A stretch of 64,000 nucleotides of DNA, from positions 14,658 to 78,657 of the forward strand of contig CAKSST010000006.1 of assembly GCA_934489895.1 (NCBI GenBank). The letters run 5' to 3'. Source of the DNA: an uncultured Eubacteriales bacterium. GTDB lineage: Bacteria > Bacillota > Clostridia > Oscillospirales > Acutalibacteraceae. Positions 7,365-15,437 of the stretch are shown here, in pieces. Every line of letters begins with the position of its first letter. The stretch's first letter is position 1. The position numbers and the translations under genes were made by a program. The notes beneath the pieces are model-generated. The model made no database searches, was not told the origin of the DNA, and saw only the letters and a program-made list of their open reading frames with translations.

Positions 7365-8318
7365 TTAAAGATCGCTGAAAGGTCTGCCGAACTCCCAAAG
7401 ACCAAAAGGCTTTGCAATGGCTTCACTTACATAGCAAATACCCTTAAAGAGTCTTGTAATTGATGCGGGACATTCCATTGAGATAGGTCCGTACAGCTGA
7501 ATTCTGGAAATCATACGTTGCCAGGTATCACCGTTAGTATTGTTAAGTAAGTTATGAAGTTCAAAATGGTCACGTGCATTTGCAATATCTCTGGGACCGA
7601 TAGTAGCAGACATATAAGGAACATTCCAAACATCACCTGAAGCACCCATAGGACCAAATAAAGAGTTTTCACAAATAGTAAGTGGAGTTGTTGTTACAAT
7701 ACGTGAACCTAAGGTTAAAAACTCTTCTAAAGTTTCTGCGTGGAACTCTTTCGTGCGGGGGTCAATAAATGCGGTATGACCCGGCCAGCCTGTTGCAGAG
7801 TAGCATACGTCAGCGCCGCCTTTACCTGCCTCTTCAATAAGGTCAGAGTAAATGTTAACATTGTCATTATTAATGGTGTGCCACTGCTCAACGGGGGGAC
7901 GAAGATCCTCACGGATCTGGTAATAGAAGTGGTACATAAATGAGTAACCAAGACCTGCACCAAAGGTAAGAGGTGCAACGTTGCCGTTTTCATCTGCCCA
8001 CTCATCCATTGCAAAAGCGTGAACGTTGCGGCAGTTGATGTTATATCTGTTTATCATATTAGCAACTGCTGAATATGCATCAGGCCACTGGTTAGGACAA
8101 ATCATTGTGAAAGGCTTATCAAGCTTATCGCTCTCATATATTCTTGTAAACATATCCATAACCATATGAAATGTGGGGTCCATAACAACCTTAACCTCAT
8201 AACCGTTTTCGTTTACATACTCCATGTCCTCGCGCTTAATATTTCTTACGCGCTCCAACATTTCAACATCGTCGCTGCAAGGCAGCCACGGTGCCGGCTT
8301 AAATTTAAATTCTGACAT
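7365..8318 (-). CDS. NagB-like (glucosamine-6-phosphate deaminase/isomerase family) protein with altered active site
   Basis: 317 residues, last gene of the eight-gene operon. The fold signature of the NagB/RpiA sugar-phosphate family is visible: the M-D-E-W block (104-107) matches the L-x-D-E-Y motif of NagB, and G-W-P-G-H-T-A-F-I-D-P (177-187) aligns with NagB's D-G-H-I-A-F-N-E-P. His181 is kept, but the catalytic Asp is a Pro and the Glu an Asp. Normal deamination and ring opening as in NagB is therefore doubtful; it may act on a different amino- or ketose-phosphate or have lost catalysis. It is longer than canonical NagB (about 265). Family placement is good, function open. Confidence 0.75.
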   Translation of the reverse strand: MSEFKFKPAPWLPCSDDVEMLERVRNIKREDMEYVNENGYEVKVVMDPTFHMVMDMFTRIYESDKLDKPFTMICPNQWPDAYSAVANMINRYNINCRNVHAFAMDEWADENGNVAPLTFGAGLGYSFMYHFYYQIREDLRPPVEQWHTINNDNVNIYSDLIEEAGKGGADVCYSATGWPGHTAFIDPRTKEFHAETLEEFLTLGSRIVTTTPLTICENSLFGPMGASGDVWNVPYMSATIGPRDIANARDHFELHNLLNNTNGDTWQRMISRIQLYGPISMECPASITRLFKGICYVSEAIAKPFGLWEFGRPFSDL

Positions 8319-8338
8319 AATAATTTCTCCTTTTTGAT

Positions 8339-9589
8339 TTATTTATAGCGGGCAATAAATAATGCCAACGCTTTTGTCAATGCAAGTAATTCCTCGCACT
8401 CAACATACTCGTCAATCTGGTGTGCACCACCATACTCATGGAACTTGCGGAATATACCTGAGTTAAACGCAACACCGCCGCCGAATTTTCCGTAAAGTGA
8501 AAGATCAGACATGCATCCGCCTGCATATTTTGTAGGCTTGCCTGTAACTTCACTTAATGCATCACCAAAAGCCTTTGCCTCTGCAGAAATGCTTTCGGAA
8601 ATAAGCGGGTGGAAATATCTTGTAATAGGAATAAAGCCGTCAAATGTACAATTATACTGCTCTATTTCCTTATTGATGCTCTTGGTCATTTCCTCAAACT
8701 CTTTTTTTATCTCCTCGTGCGAAGATAGGCTGTACAATCCAAAATCAAGCTCGCCGATTTCGTGTACAGAACCATTAATACGAACATTCTCTAAACGCAA
8801 AGCGTCATGCTGCTCGTCAGAGCCGTTGTAAACAGTTTTGCCCATCTGGTCATACATCTTCTTGCCAAGCACTTTCAGGTGCTGAACAACAACATTTAAA
8901 GAATCAAACACATCCTGCGAAGAAGAGGAAAGCTCCTTACGGCGTACAATTGCCTTAGCGCAAACACCGCCTATTGTCCATGGCCATACCTCAAGGTGTG
9001 CAGCATCAAGATTTATATATACATCAGACGGATGCTTGAGGCAGGAAGCCAAAGCGCCATTACCGCCGCCGCTTTCTTCGTCGGTATAGGATGTAACATT
9101 AATCTCAACGGGAGGTGTTATGCCGCATTCTGCAAAAGCGCGTGCAGCAAACAATGCAGCAGCAATACCGCCCTTGTCATCACCGGCACCTCTGCCGAAA
9201 ATTTTACCGTCTTTGATAGCACCGCTGAGTGCGCCTACGCTCCATCGTGATTCATCACCGATAAGCTCGGTATCCATATGAGCCGCCATCATAATGCGCC
9301 TTGTATTATCCTCACCCTTAAATGTAACGGCAACATTGGGGCGCTTATCTGCGCCGCGGTCAGGCAGATAGTCCGAATGCTCTGTAAAGCCGGGCACATC
9401 GGTAAGATCGTACATCTCGGCATCGTAACCGTTTTGCTTGCAATAATCCATCAAAAACTGCTGCCCTTCAAGCTCAAGACCGTAAGAATTAAAGTTTTGA
9501 GTGTCAAATTTCAGCATATCGGAAAGAAGCTTGTATAGTTCGTCCTGATGTGAATCTATGTAATCAAGCAGCATCTTTTCGTTGTCCAT
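8339..9589 (-). CDS. M20-family metallohydrolase
   Basis: 416 residues with the M20 dinuclear-metal motifs: H-M-D-T-E (first metal His), G-A-G-D-D-K-G-G (bridging Asp), T-D-E-E-S-G-G (catalytic Glu and metal Glu), L-D-A-A-H, and a C-terminal metal-binding His in Y-G-G-A-H-Q. Members cleave amide bonds: peptidases, aminoacylases, deacetylases, deacylases. Here it sits between YjbQ and the NagB-like gene in a sugar-phosphate type operon, so removal of an acyl or aminoacyl group from the pathway substrate is plausible. No signal peptide, hence cytoplasmic. GGAGA-type ribosome site upstream. Confidence 0.88.
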   Translation of the reverse strand: MDNEKMLLDYIDSHQDELYKLLSDMLKFDTQNFNSYGLELEGQQFLMDYCKQNGYDAEMYDLTDVPGFTEHSDYLPDRGADKRPNVAVTFKGEDNTRRIMMAAHMDTELIGDESRWSVGALSGAIKDGKIFGRGAGDDKGGIAAALFAARAFAECGITPPVEINVTSYTDEESGGGNGALASCLKHPSDVYINLDAAHLEVWPWTIGGVCAKAIVRRKELSSSSQDVFDSLNVVVQHLKVLGKKMYDQMGKTVYNGSDEQHDALRLENVRINGSVHEIGELDFGLYSLSSHEEIKKEFEEMTKSINKEIEQYNCTFDGFIPITRYFHPLISESISAEAKAFGDALSEVTGKPTKYAGGCMSDLSLYGKFGGGVAFNSGIFRKFHEYGGAHQIDEYVECEELLALTKALALFIARYK

Positions 9590-9609
9590 TATACAGCTCT
9601 CCTTAACAA

Positions 9610-10104
9610 TTATTCACCGATAATCATAACCTGAACGGTACGCTGTCTTGCTCTGGTTTGGTCAAAGTCAATAAAGTAAATATAACCAAACTCACCAAGG
9701 TCCATTTCACCGTCAGCCATAACAATTGTTACATTACGGCCGATGATGGAAGAACGTAAGTGTGCATCTGTGTTGTGACAGCCTCTTGCGTCCTCATCGT
9801 GCTCCTCAGCAAACTTTAATGCTTTCGGACCGGGATGCAGATACATACCTTCCTTGCGGCAGGTAGGAATAATGTTTTCAAAAACCTCAACCAAGTCCTG
9901 CTGTAAGGTTTCAAGACCTGTCATAGACATATCAAATGCAGCTTCCTGAGTAATAACACTGCAGGTTGTATGGTGTGAATAAACAACAACAATGCCGTTT
10001 TTGATACCGGAGCGCTCTACGATCTCTTTAGTCTGTGCAGTAACATTGTGAAAAGTGCAAACCTTATCGTTAGACTGCAGCTTTATAGCTTCTCTGTAAA
10101 CCAT
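9610..10104 (-). CDS. YjbQ-family protein (UPF0047), first paralogue
   Basis: 164 residues with the YjbQ/UPF0047 hallmarks: S-H-H-T-T-C-S (43-49), H-P-G-P (90-93), H-N-T-D-A-H-L-R (110-117), D-G-E-M-D-L-G-E-F (131-139) and a C-terminal R-x-R-x-R-T-V-Q-V strand. The family is often labelled secondary thiamine-phosphate synthase, from weak complementation in E. coli; its physiological role is not settled. A second, clearly diverged YjbQ gene lies 737 bases upstream on the other side of a triosephosphate-isomerase-like gene. Co-location with a sugar kinase and isomerases argues for a role in sugar-phosphate chemistry rather than thiamine synthesis. Confidence 0.88.
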   Translation of the reverse strand: MVYREAIKLQSNDKVCTFHNVTAQTKEIVERSGIKNGIVVVYSHHTTCSVITQEAAFDMSMTGLETLQQDLVEVFENIIPTCRKEGMYLHPGPKALKFAEEHDEDARGCHNTDAHLRSSIIGRNVTIVMADGEMDLGEFGYIYFIDFDQTRARQRTVQVMIIGE

Positions 10105-10117
10105 AAATCTTCTCCTA

Positions 10118-10828
10118 TTATTTTTCTAACTTTTTCAAATCATCAGCTGCACGGCGGGTTGCGGCAATCATTTCATCGATCATTGCCAGCGGGTCTTCGG
10201 CATTCATAATGCCTGAAGCCGCGCCTGCTGCTTCTGAACCTGCCATAATAAAGTCATATACCTGCTGACCGTTGGTGATTCCTGCGGCCTGCTCAACAAG
10301 GATATCAGAATAAATACTCTTAATTTCTTTGATACATTCCTTTACATAGCCCATATCGCTTACACCGCCGCCGCTGCCGCCGATAAGCTCTGTAGGCTCG
10401 GGATTGATAATATCGGGATGAAGTTGTGCAATAGCCTTTGCCTCTGCAACAGTATCAGCACAGGCAAATACCAAAAAGTCAAGCTCATTTGCACGGTCAA
10501 TAACCGCCTTAATCTGAGGCAGTGACATTGGTTTTTCACAATGGTTAACAACAACGCCCTCTGCGCCTGCGGCCTTTAAACCTTCGGGCAAAATATCAGC
10601 CATACCGCGACCGGGACGGAGTGTATCCATATAAGGTGCCAAAACTATAAGGTGCTTTGTGTTCTCTACAACTCTGCGGATTTCAACCGCAGGAGTAATA
10701 AATAAAACATCAATATCGTACTTTTCTGCTGCGGCATCTGCTGCCTTTGCATACTCAAGTACTTTATCGCCGTAAATATAGTTCTTTGTGCCTATTTCAA
10801 AATAGGGAGTTCTTATTTGTCTTTTCAT
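10118..10828 (-). CDS. Triosephosphate-isomerase-like protein, archaeal type
   Basis: 236 residues matching the short archaeal triosephosphate isomerase family more than the bacterial 250-residue enzyme. The catalytic triad can be placed: Lys in T-K-N-Y near the N-terminus, His in V-V-N-H-C-E-K, and Glu in N-P-E-P-T-E-L-I-G, followed by the phosphate loop G-G-S-G-G-G-V-S and A-S-G-I near the C-terminus. It should interconvert an aldose and ketose phosphate. In known tetritol pathways a TIM homologue isomerises erythrulose phosphate, so the substrate need not be DHAP. It lies between two YjbQ genes in one operon. Confidence 0.82.
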   Translation of the reverse strand: MKRQIRTPYFEIGTKNYIYGDKVLEYAKAADAAAEKYDIDVLFITPAVEIRRVVENTKHLIVLAPYMDTLRPGRGMADILPEGLKAAGAEGVVVNHCEKPMSLPQIKAVIDRANELDFLVFACADTVAEAKAIAQLHPDIINPEPTELIGGSGGGVSDMGYVKECIKEIKSIYSDILVEQAAGITNGQQVYDFIMAGSEAAGAASGIMNAEDPLAMIDEMIAATRRAADDLKKLEK

Positions 10829-10840
10829 TATGTAAAATCC

Positions 10841-11461
10841 TTATCTCTTCTGCTGAAGGGTGTAATGCTCATCGTATGCTTTTTCTTCATCGGTGTATTT
10901 GCGGAGAGTGTTTATAACCTCGCCGTTGTTCCACTTTCTGTCACCGATATCATCGCAAGTACCCATAACAGTAATGTTAAGCTGTCTGCGGCGTGCACGT
11001 ACGTGGTCCCAGTCAACAAAGTAGATGTGAGCAAACTCACCGCCGTCTAATTCGCCGTCTTTAATGGTCATTGTTTCGCTTCTGCCAAAGAATACGCTGC
11101 GCAAATGGCCGTCTGTGTTCATGCTGGTAAAATCGCCGGGCTCGTCAACATAACGGCCAAACTGGGTGTGGATGGGGCCAGGGTGACGATACTGATGCTC
11201 TTCTGCAAAGTCAGGGATCATCTTGCGCATAATGTCAAGAAGGTCGTGCTGCAGATATTCAATATCAAAAGAATCAATATCATGTGAGCATTCCTGAATC
11301 ATAACAGAGCAGGTTGTGTGGTGAGAAGCAATGCAAACTGTACCGTTTGTGATACCTGATGCCTTAACGATCTCAATAACCTCTTTGGACACATCGTGAA
11401 AAGTGGGTATCCAACCGCGTGACTGTAACTCTAACTCTTTTTGTACCATTTTGAACTCCAT
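10841..11461 (-). CDS. YjbQ-family protein (UPF0047), second paralogue, extended
   Basis: 206 residues from ATG 11461, which has GGAGG at correct spacing; a longer open frame to 11485 lacks a site. YjbQ motifs are all present: S-H-H-T-T-C-S, H-P-G-P, N-T-D-G-H-L-R, D-G-E-L-D-G-G-E-F and R-A-R-R-R. Compared with the neighbouring paralogue it has an insertion before the N-T-D-G-H block and about 35 extra residues at the C-terminus (D-I-G-D-R-K-W-N-N-G-E onward). Two divergent copies in one operon suggest a heteromeric complex or two consecutive steps; this is inference. Confidence 0.88.
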   Translation of the reverse strand: MEFKMVQKELELQSRGWIPTFHDVSKEVIEIVKASGITNGTVCIASHHTTCSVMIQECSHDIDSFDIEYLQHDLLDIMRKMIPDFAEEHQYRHPGPIHTQFGRYVDEPGDFTSMNTDGHLRSVFFGRSETMTIKDGELDGGEFAHIYFVDWDHVRARRRQLNITVMGTCDDIGDRKWNNGEVINTLRKYTDEEKAYDEHYTLQQKR

Positions 11462-11489
11462 AGTAAAATTCCTCCAACATTTCAATTTT

Positions 11490-12092
11490 TTATTTCTTAT
11501 TTGAATTCAGACGCTCGCCTACGGCTCCGCCCGGATGAATAAGCGCAAACTGTTCATTTTTGTAGTCAGTCTCTTCAATCAAGGCCGTCTGCAATGAGTG
11601 AAAAATCATACAAAGCGCTGTTGTTGATGTAGTTCCTTGTGAATTATATTTATCTGTTTCCATATTAACGTGCTGCTTCAAAACAACATCAGCCTGCTGT
11701 GCCAGGGGTGAATCCATATTTTCGGTAACCGAAATAATTTTTACTCCCTTTGCCTTGCAGATATCGATTATAGGCAAAAGCTCCTTTGTCTTACCGCCGC
11801 GGGAAGCAAAAATGCAAACATCGCCCTCCTGCAAAAAGCCCGTAGCACCGTGTACTGCCTCCGAAGGCGAAATAAACCTTGCAGGTCTTTCAATACAGCA
11901 AAGCAGGTGTGCCATGTGCTGACAAATTATACCCGAATGTCCGCAGCCTGTTGTGCCTATACGCTGCGCATTTGCAAGCAAGTGAACTGCATTTGCAAAT
12001 GCTTCTTCATTAAAATGCTCACGCATTTGCTGCAAACATTCAATTTCTATCTCATAAGCATTTTTTGCTTGTTTTAATGCTTCTGCTTTCAT
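11490..12092 (-). CDS. SIS-domain sugar-phosphate isomerase, KpsF/GutQ-like
   Basis: 200 residues forming a single SIS domain (about 30-170): T-T-G-C-G-H-S-G, S-E-A-V-H-G-A-T-G, S-R-G-G-K-T-K-E and S-V-T-E-N. The C-terminal H-P-G-G-A-V-G-E-R-L is the signature of arabinose-5-phosphate isomerase-type (KdsD/GutQ) proteins, which convert ketose to aldose phosphates. The CBS domains of full-length KdsD are absent. No KDO genes are nearby and this is a Gram-positive style genome, so a catabolic isomerase working with the adjacent kinase is more likely. 11 bases separate it from the kinase gene. Confidence 0.85.
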   Translation of the reverse strand: MKAEALKQAKNAYEIEIECLQQMREHFNEEAFANAVHLLANAQRIGTTGCGHSGIICQHMAHLLCCIERPARFISPSEAVHGATGFLQEGDVCIFASRGGKTKELLPIIDICKAKGVKIISVTENMDSPLAQQADVVLKQHVNMETDKYNSQGTTSTTALCMIFHSLQTALIEETDYKNEQFALIHPGGAVGERLNSNKK

Positions 12093-12103
12093 TTTTACGC
12101 CCC

Positions 12104-13552
12104 TTATTTTGAAAGTTTTTCAATCTGATTTAAATATCTAGTATATTTTTCGTTATAGAAGGCGTGCTGCTGGGGGTCAGCCTTTTCAGATTTTGAAAGA
12201 CGTACCATTCCCCTTACTGCGCTGTACAAATCGTCATACATACCGCATCCTGCCGCCGCAATAGCCGCAGCGCCCATACAGCCTGTATCCTCAGTTTCGG
12301 TAAGGAAAATCTCACATCCTGTTATATCACGCACAATTGAGCGCCATACGTCACTGTATGCGGCTCTGCCCGCCATATACAAATGTTTAATAGAGGTGCC
12401 GTTCTTTTCAAACTCTTCCAGAACAGTTCTTGCTTCAAAAGCAACGCCTTCCATAAGAGCAAGCGCTAAATCATACTTATCATTGTTAATTGTAAAGCCT
12501 GAAACGCAAGCACTAAGTTTTTCTGTATGCGGGAAACCCGCTCCTGCAACAAAGGGTGCAAAAAGTATATCCTTTGCTGACTCACGTCTGATAGCCGCAC
12601 CTGCATCTATATCTGCATAAGACTCACCAATAACACCCTTTATCCACTTAAGTGCTGAGCCTGCGCTTACTAAAGACGCCATTGCACCGTACAGTCCCTT
12701 AACGGGATGTATACCCGGGGCAATATGATTTTCTGTATAAAGCAATTTATCTGCAACCGCAAATACAACCCAGGTTGTACCTGTTGCAAGTAACATATCG
12801 CCGTTTGCTACCGCACCGCTTCCCAGTGATGCGCAGTATTGGTCGTGCGCACCGTTATAAACGGCAACGCTCTGCGAAAGTCCTAACGCTTTAGCAGCAG
12901 CCTCAGTTAAGGTACCGACCTTTGCGCCCGTAGGCAAAAGCATGGGCAACTGTGCCTCAGTAATGCCCAAAGCGTCAAGCATAGGCTTATCCCATTTGCT
13001 TTCATTTATATCCACAAGACCGCGTATAGCGCTGTTTGTAGGGTCTGATACGTTGTTTCCTGTAAGGAAGTAGTTCAAATATTCTAATGTAGAAACAAAG
13101 CTTGCTGCGTTGTTAAATACACCGGGTTCATTTTGTTTTAACCAGAGAATTTTCGGTGCATCAATGGATGCGTCCATACGCCAGCCTGCTTTATGGTAAA
13201 TATTTTCATCGCCCAAGGTATCAATAAGATACTGCGACTGCTCTTCTGCGCGGGTATCCATCCAGGTTATAACATTGCAAAGCGGACGGAAATTGCTGTC
13301 AACTGCCAGCATACTTGCACCCTGTGTTGAAAGTGATATTGCAACCACTTTATCCTTATCGCAATCCTCAACAGCCTGAGTGATGGCAGCCACGGCAGAT
13401 GCGGTCCAATCGTAAGCGTTCTGCTCAACTATGCCGTTGCCCTTTGTCTGTATGCCGTATTCTTTATAACCCGTGCCGTAAACTTTTCCGCATTTATCAC
13501 AAACAATAGCTTTAACACCTGTTGTACCTACATCTAGACCTATGACGTACAT
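12104..13552 (-). CDS. FGGY-family carbohydrate kinase
   Basis: 482 residues starting MYVIGLDVGTTGVKAI, the N-terminal phosphate-1 ATPase motif of FGGY kinases; further blocks are D-T-R-A, G-A-H-D-Q-Y-C-A-S-L-G, A-T-G-T-T-W and the C-terminal L-Y-M-A-G-R-A-A-Y-S-D-V-W and G-C-M-G-A-A-A-I-A. I chose ATG 13552 with GGAGA upstream; the open frame upstream runs into the previous gene. The family phosphorylates xylulose, ribulose, fuculose, erythritol, gluconate and similar. The substrate cannot be read from sequence by eye. Second gene of the operon, 17 bases after the metal hydrolase. Confidence 0.92.
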   Translation of the reverse strand: MYVIGLDVGTTGVKAIVCDKCGKVYGTGYKEYGIQTKGNGIVEQNAYDWTASAVAAITQAVEDCDKDKVVAISLSTQGASMLAVDSNFRPLCNVITWMDTRAEEQSQYLIDTLGDENIYHKAGWRMDASIDAPKILWLKQNEPGVFNNAASFVSTLEYLNYFLTGNNVSDPTNSAIRGLVDINESKWDKPMLDALGITEAQLPMLLPTGAKVGTLTEAAAKALGLSQSVAVYNGAHDQYCASLGSGAVANGDMLLATGTTWVVFAVADKLLYTENHIAPGIHPVKGLYGAMASLVSAGSALKWIKGVIGESYADIDAGAAIRRESAKDILFAPFVAGAGFPHTEKLSACVSGFTINNDKYDLALALMEGVAFEARTVLEEFEKNGTSIKHLYMAGRAAYSDVWRSIVRDITGCEIFLTETEDTGCMGAAAIAAAGCGMYDDLYSAVRGMVRLSKSEKADPQQHAFYNEKYTRYLNQIEKLSK

Positions 13553-13569
13553 TTTTATTCTCCGTTTAA

Positions 13570-14598
13570 TTAAAATTTTATGCCAAACAACTTGCAAGCG
13601 TTGTTGCACATAATGTCTTCAACATCCTGCTTTGAAAGATTCAACTTTTTTGCGCACTCTTTAAACGCAAGCAGTTCTTCATACATAAAGCTCGTAATAT
13701 CGGTTTCGTCTGTTTCGCGCATATGCGGGTCATCAGAAACATCGCCGTACATACCGCGCGGTACAACATTTATGTAAGTTCCGTTTTCACAAATACGATA
13801 CATTCTCATTTTGGTAATCGGCATGTCAGAGCCAAACATTAAACGTTTAGTTCCCACCGCCTTAACTGCTTCTATCATAGCGTTTACGTGAGTGTTGGCA
13901 GTAAAATCAACATAACAGTTTTTAAGGCTTGCCAAAACCTCAAAGCCGTTGCCGAAATCCTCATCGCAATAGGCCCTGCCTATGTGGGCATATATAACCT
14001 TTGCGTTAGGATATTTTTCATCAATTTCCTTCATCTGCGCAAGGTTAACAGGGTCGCGAAGCCTTTTTGAGCGCGGAATGTGCAGCATTATAATTGCGCC
14101 CAACTCATTGCAAACCTCTAAGTGCTCAGGCGGCAAAAAGTCGTAAATGCGAACTTCGTCAGCGGGTATATATTCAGGACAATTGTTAAGATACGGCTTT
14201 ATACCGCAAAAGCCGTCTTCTAAAACAGCCTTTCTTATCTCATCCGCAGTAGAAGCGTATGTAGTGCAATAAAAAGCAGGTAAATTGTTTGCTTTTGCTT
14301 TTTCAATTACATATTTATTTTCTTTGTGCAGCACAGCAACAGGGTCGGTCATAAGCACAGCTTTTACCTTTTTATCGGGAAACATCTGAACATAGGATTG
14401 CTCAAGATCTTCATAAGTGCAATCCTGTGCAACAATTTCTGCCCAGTTCTGCATACCCTTGGTGTTTTCTTCAGTAGCGATTTTTGTGCCCGGCTCCCAA
14501 AGGTGAATATGTATATCAACTATATTGTCAGGCAAAAAGTTTTTAAGCTGTTCTTCATAAACCTTTTTATCGTAATCAGTAATTTCAACGCCAAACAT
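13570..14598 (-). CDS. Amidohydrolase-2-family metal hydrolase
   Basis: 342 residues from ATG 14598 (AAGGAG upstream). Motifs of the Amidohydro_2 TIM-barrel family: D-I-H-I-H-L-W-E-P-G near the N-terminus (metal-binding H-x-H), I-M-L-H-I-P-R in the middle, V-I-Y-A-H-I-G-R, and F-G-S-D-M-P with the catalytic Asp. Relatives include lactonases (fuconolactone, rhamnonolactone, pyrone dicarboxylate), decarboxylases and amidases. It is the first gene after the operon promoter. In this setting, opening a sugar lactone or cleaving an amide is plausible but unproven. Confidence 0.85.
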   Translation of the reverse strand: MFGVEITDYDKKVYEEQLKNFLPDNIVDIHIHLWEPGTKIATEENTKGMQNWAEIVAQDCTYEDLEQSYVQMFPDKKVKAVLMTDPVAVLHKENKYVIEKAKANNLPAFYCTTYASTADEIRKAVLEDGFCGIKPYLNNCPEYIPADEVRIYDFLPPEHLEVCNELGAIIMLHIPRSKRLRDPVNLAQMKEIDEKYPNAKVIYAHIGRAYCDEDFGNGFEVLASLKNCYVDFTANTHVNAMIEAVKAVGTKRLMFGSDMPITKMRMYRICENGTYINVVPRGMYGDVSDDPHMRETDETDITSFMYEELLAFKECAKKLNLSKQDVEDIMCNNACKLFGIKF

Positions 14599-14656
14599 TA
14601 AAGCTCCTTCTTTCAGTAAAATATGACAGATGTACAAATTTTATCTATCATATATC

Positions 14657-14685
14657 ATTATAGTGGATTTTAGGTGCATAATCAA
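14657..14685 (-). promoter_or_regulatory. Sigma-A promoter of the eight-gene YjbQ operon
   Basis: Minus strand TTGATT, 17 bases, TATAAT, about 60 bases upstream of the first gene's ATG. No other promoter-sized gap exists in the following 7.2 kb: gaps between genes are at most 28 bases. No clear operator palindrome was seen. Confidence 0.75.
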
Positions 14686-14762
14686 GTGCATTTTTACAAT
14701 TTTTACCTCATATTTTGTGCTTTTTTAAATGTTTTTTGCAGCTTTATAAATTTAAAACAAAA

Positions 14763-14791
14763 AAGATGGGAGAAAGGCTTCTCCCATCTTT
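14763..14791 (-). terminator. Terminator after the small cohesin gene
   Basis: AAAGATGGGAGAA and TTCTCCCATCTTT form a strong stem immediately after the stop codon at 14792; TTTTTTGTTTT follows on the minus strand. Confidence 0.88.
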
Positions 14792-15331
14792 CTATTTTAC
14801 TGTAATTTTTCCTGCGGATATTTGTGATTTAACTGTTATCTCGTCCCAATTTGCAAATTCTGCTTTAGTGGTTTTCAATTCGTATTCGCCTGCTACTGCA
14901 TCTTTATTTGTCTTGAACACAAGCGTAAACAAAGTGCCGTTATCCTTTACATCCCCGTTTTCAACACCTATAACAGCAAGTATGCCGTCAGCCGTTTCAG
15001 TAGCATTCAATGGTGCAATCAAGTTGTTTTCGCATTTTACAAAGCTGAAAGCCTTGTTGTCAAAAGCAAATTCAAAATCATAGCCTGCGATGCCGGGGTT
15101 TTCGGCTATTTTAACTTCAATCTTAAATTCATTATCAGCAGTAGTTTCAACCTGTCCAATCTCAACTGTACCGCCTTCTATTACCTGATTTGAACTTGTA
15201 ATGCTTGAATTTCCGCTTGAGTTGCCATCGCCTTTGTCAGCAGTTTTTTGTGTTATGAAGAATACTGCTACAGCCGCAAGGACAACAGCCAAGACTGCCG
15301 TGATGATGATAATTAAGGTTTTTTTATTCAT
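14792..15331 (-). CDS. Membrane-anchored cohesin-domain protein (small)
   Basis: 179 residues from ATG 15331 (GGGGAAG upstream). A short basic N-terminus and one hydrophobic helix (about 4-25) act as an uncleaved anchor, then a Ser/Asn-rich linker, then one cohesin-like domain (about 55-179): V-E-I-G-Q-V, E-I-K-V-K-I-A-E-N-P-G-I-A-G-Y-D-F-E-F-A-F-D, G-T-L-F-T-L-V-F-K-T and K-I-T-V-K. Cohesins bind dockerin modules of secreted enzymes in cellulosome-like systems. No enzyme or dockerin is adjacent; a dockerin protein lies at the far end of the window. A second cohesin gene sits 106 bases upstream. Confidence 0.8.
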   Translation of the reverse strand: MNKKTLIIIITAVLAVVLAAVAVFFITQKTADKGDGNSSGNSSITSSNQVIEGGTVEIGQVETTADNEFKIEVKIAENPGIAGYDFEFAFDNKAFSFVKCENNLIAPLNATETADGILAVIGVENGDVKDNGTLFTLVFKTNKDAVAGEYELKTTKAEFANWDEITVKSQISAGKITVK

Positions 15332-15437
15332 TATTATCTTCCCCTTTTTTAAATGCAAAATATGGTGTTACGCTGTTGCAAGCTATTTTACAAACGAAAA
15401 ACTAATAGCTGGTTAATTATTTAATGCTTGTTTTGAT

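Noticed and set aside
11490..12092. Reading the SIS protein as a KDO-pathway KdsD
   Set aside because: CBS domains are missing, there are no lipid A or KDO genes, and the genome has Gram-positive features; a catabolic isomerase fits better.
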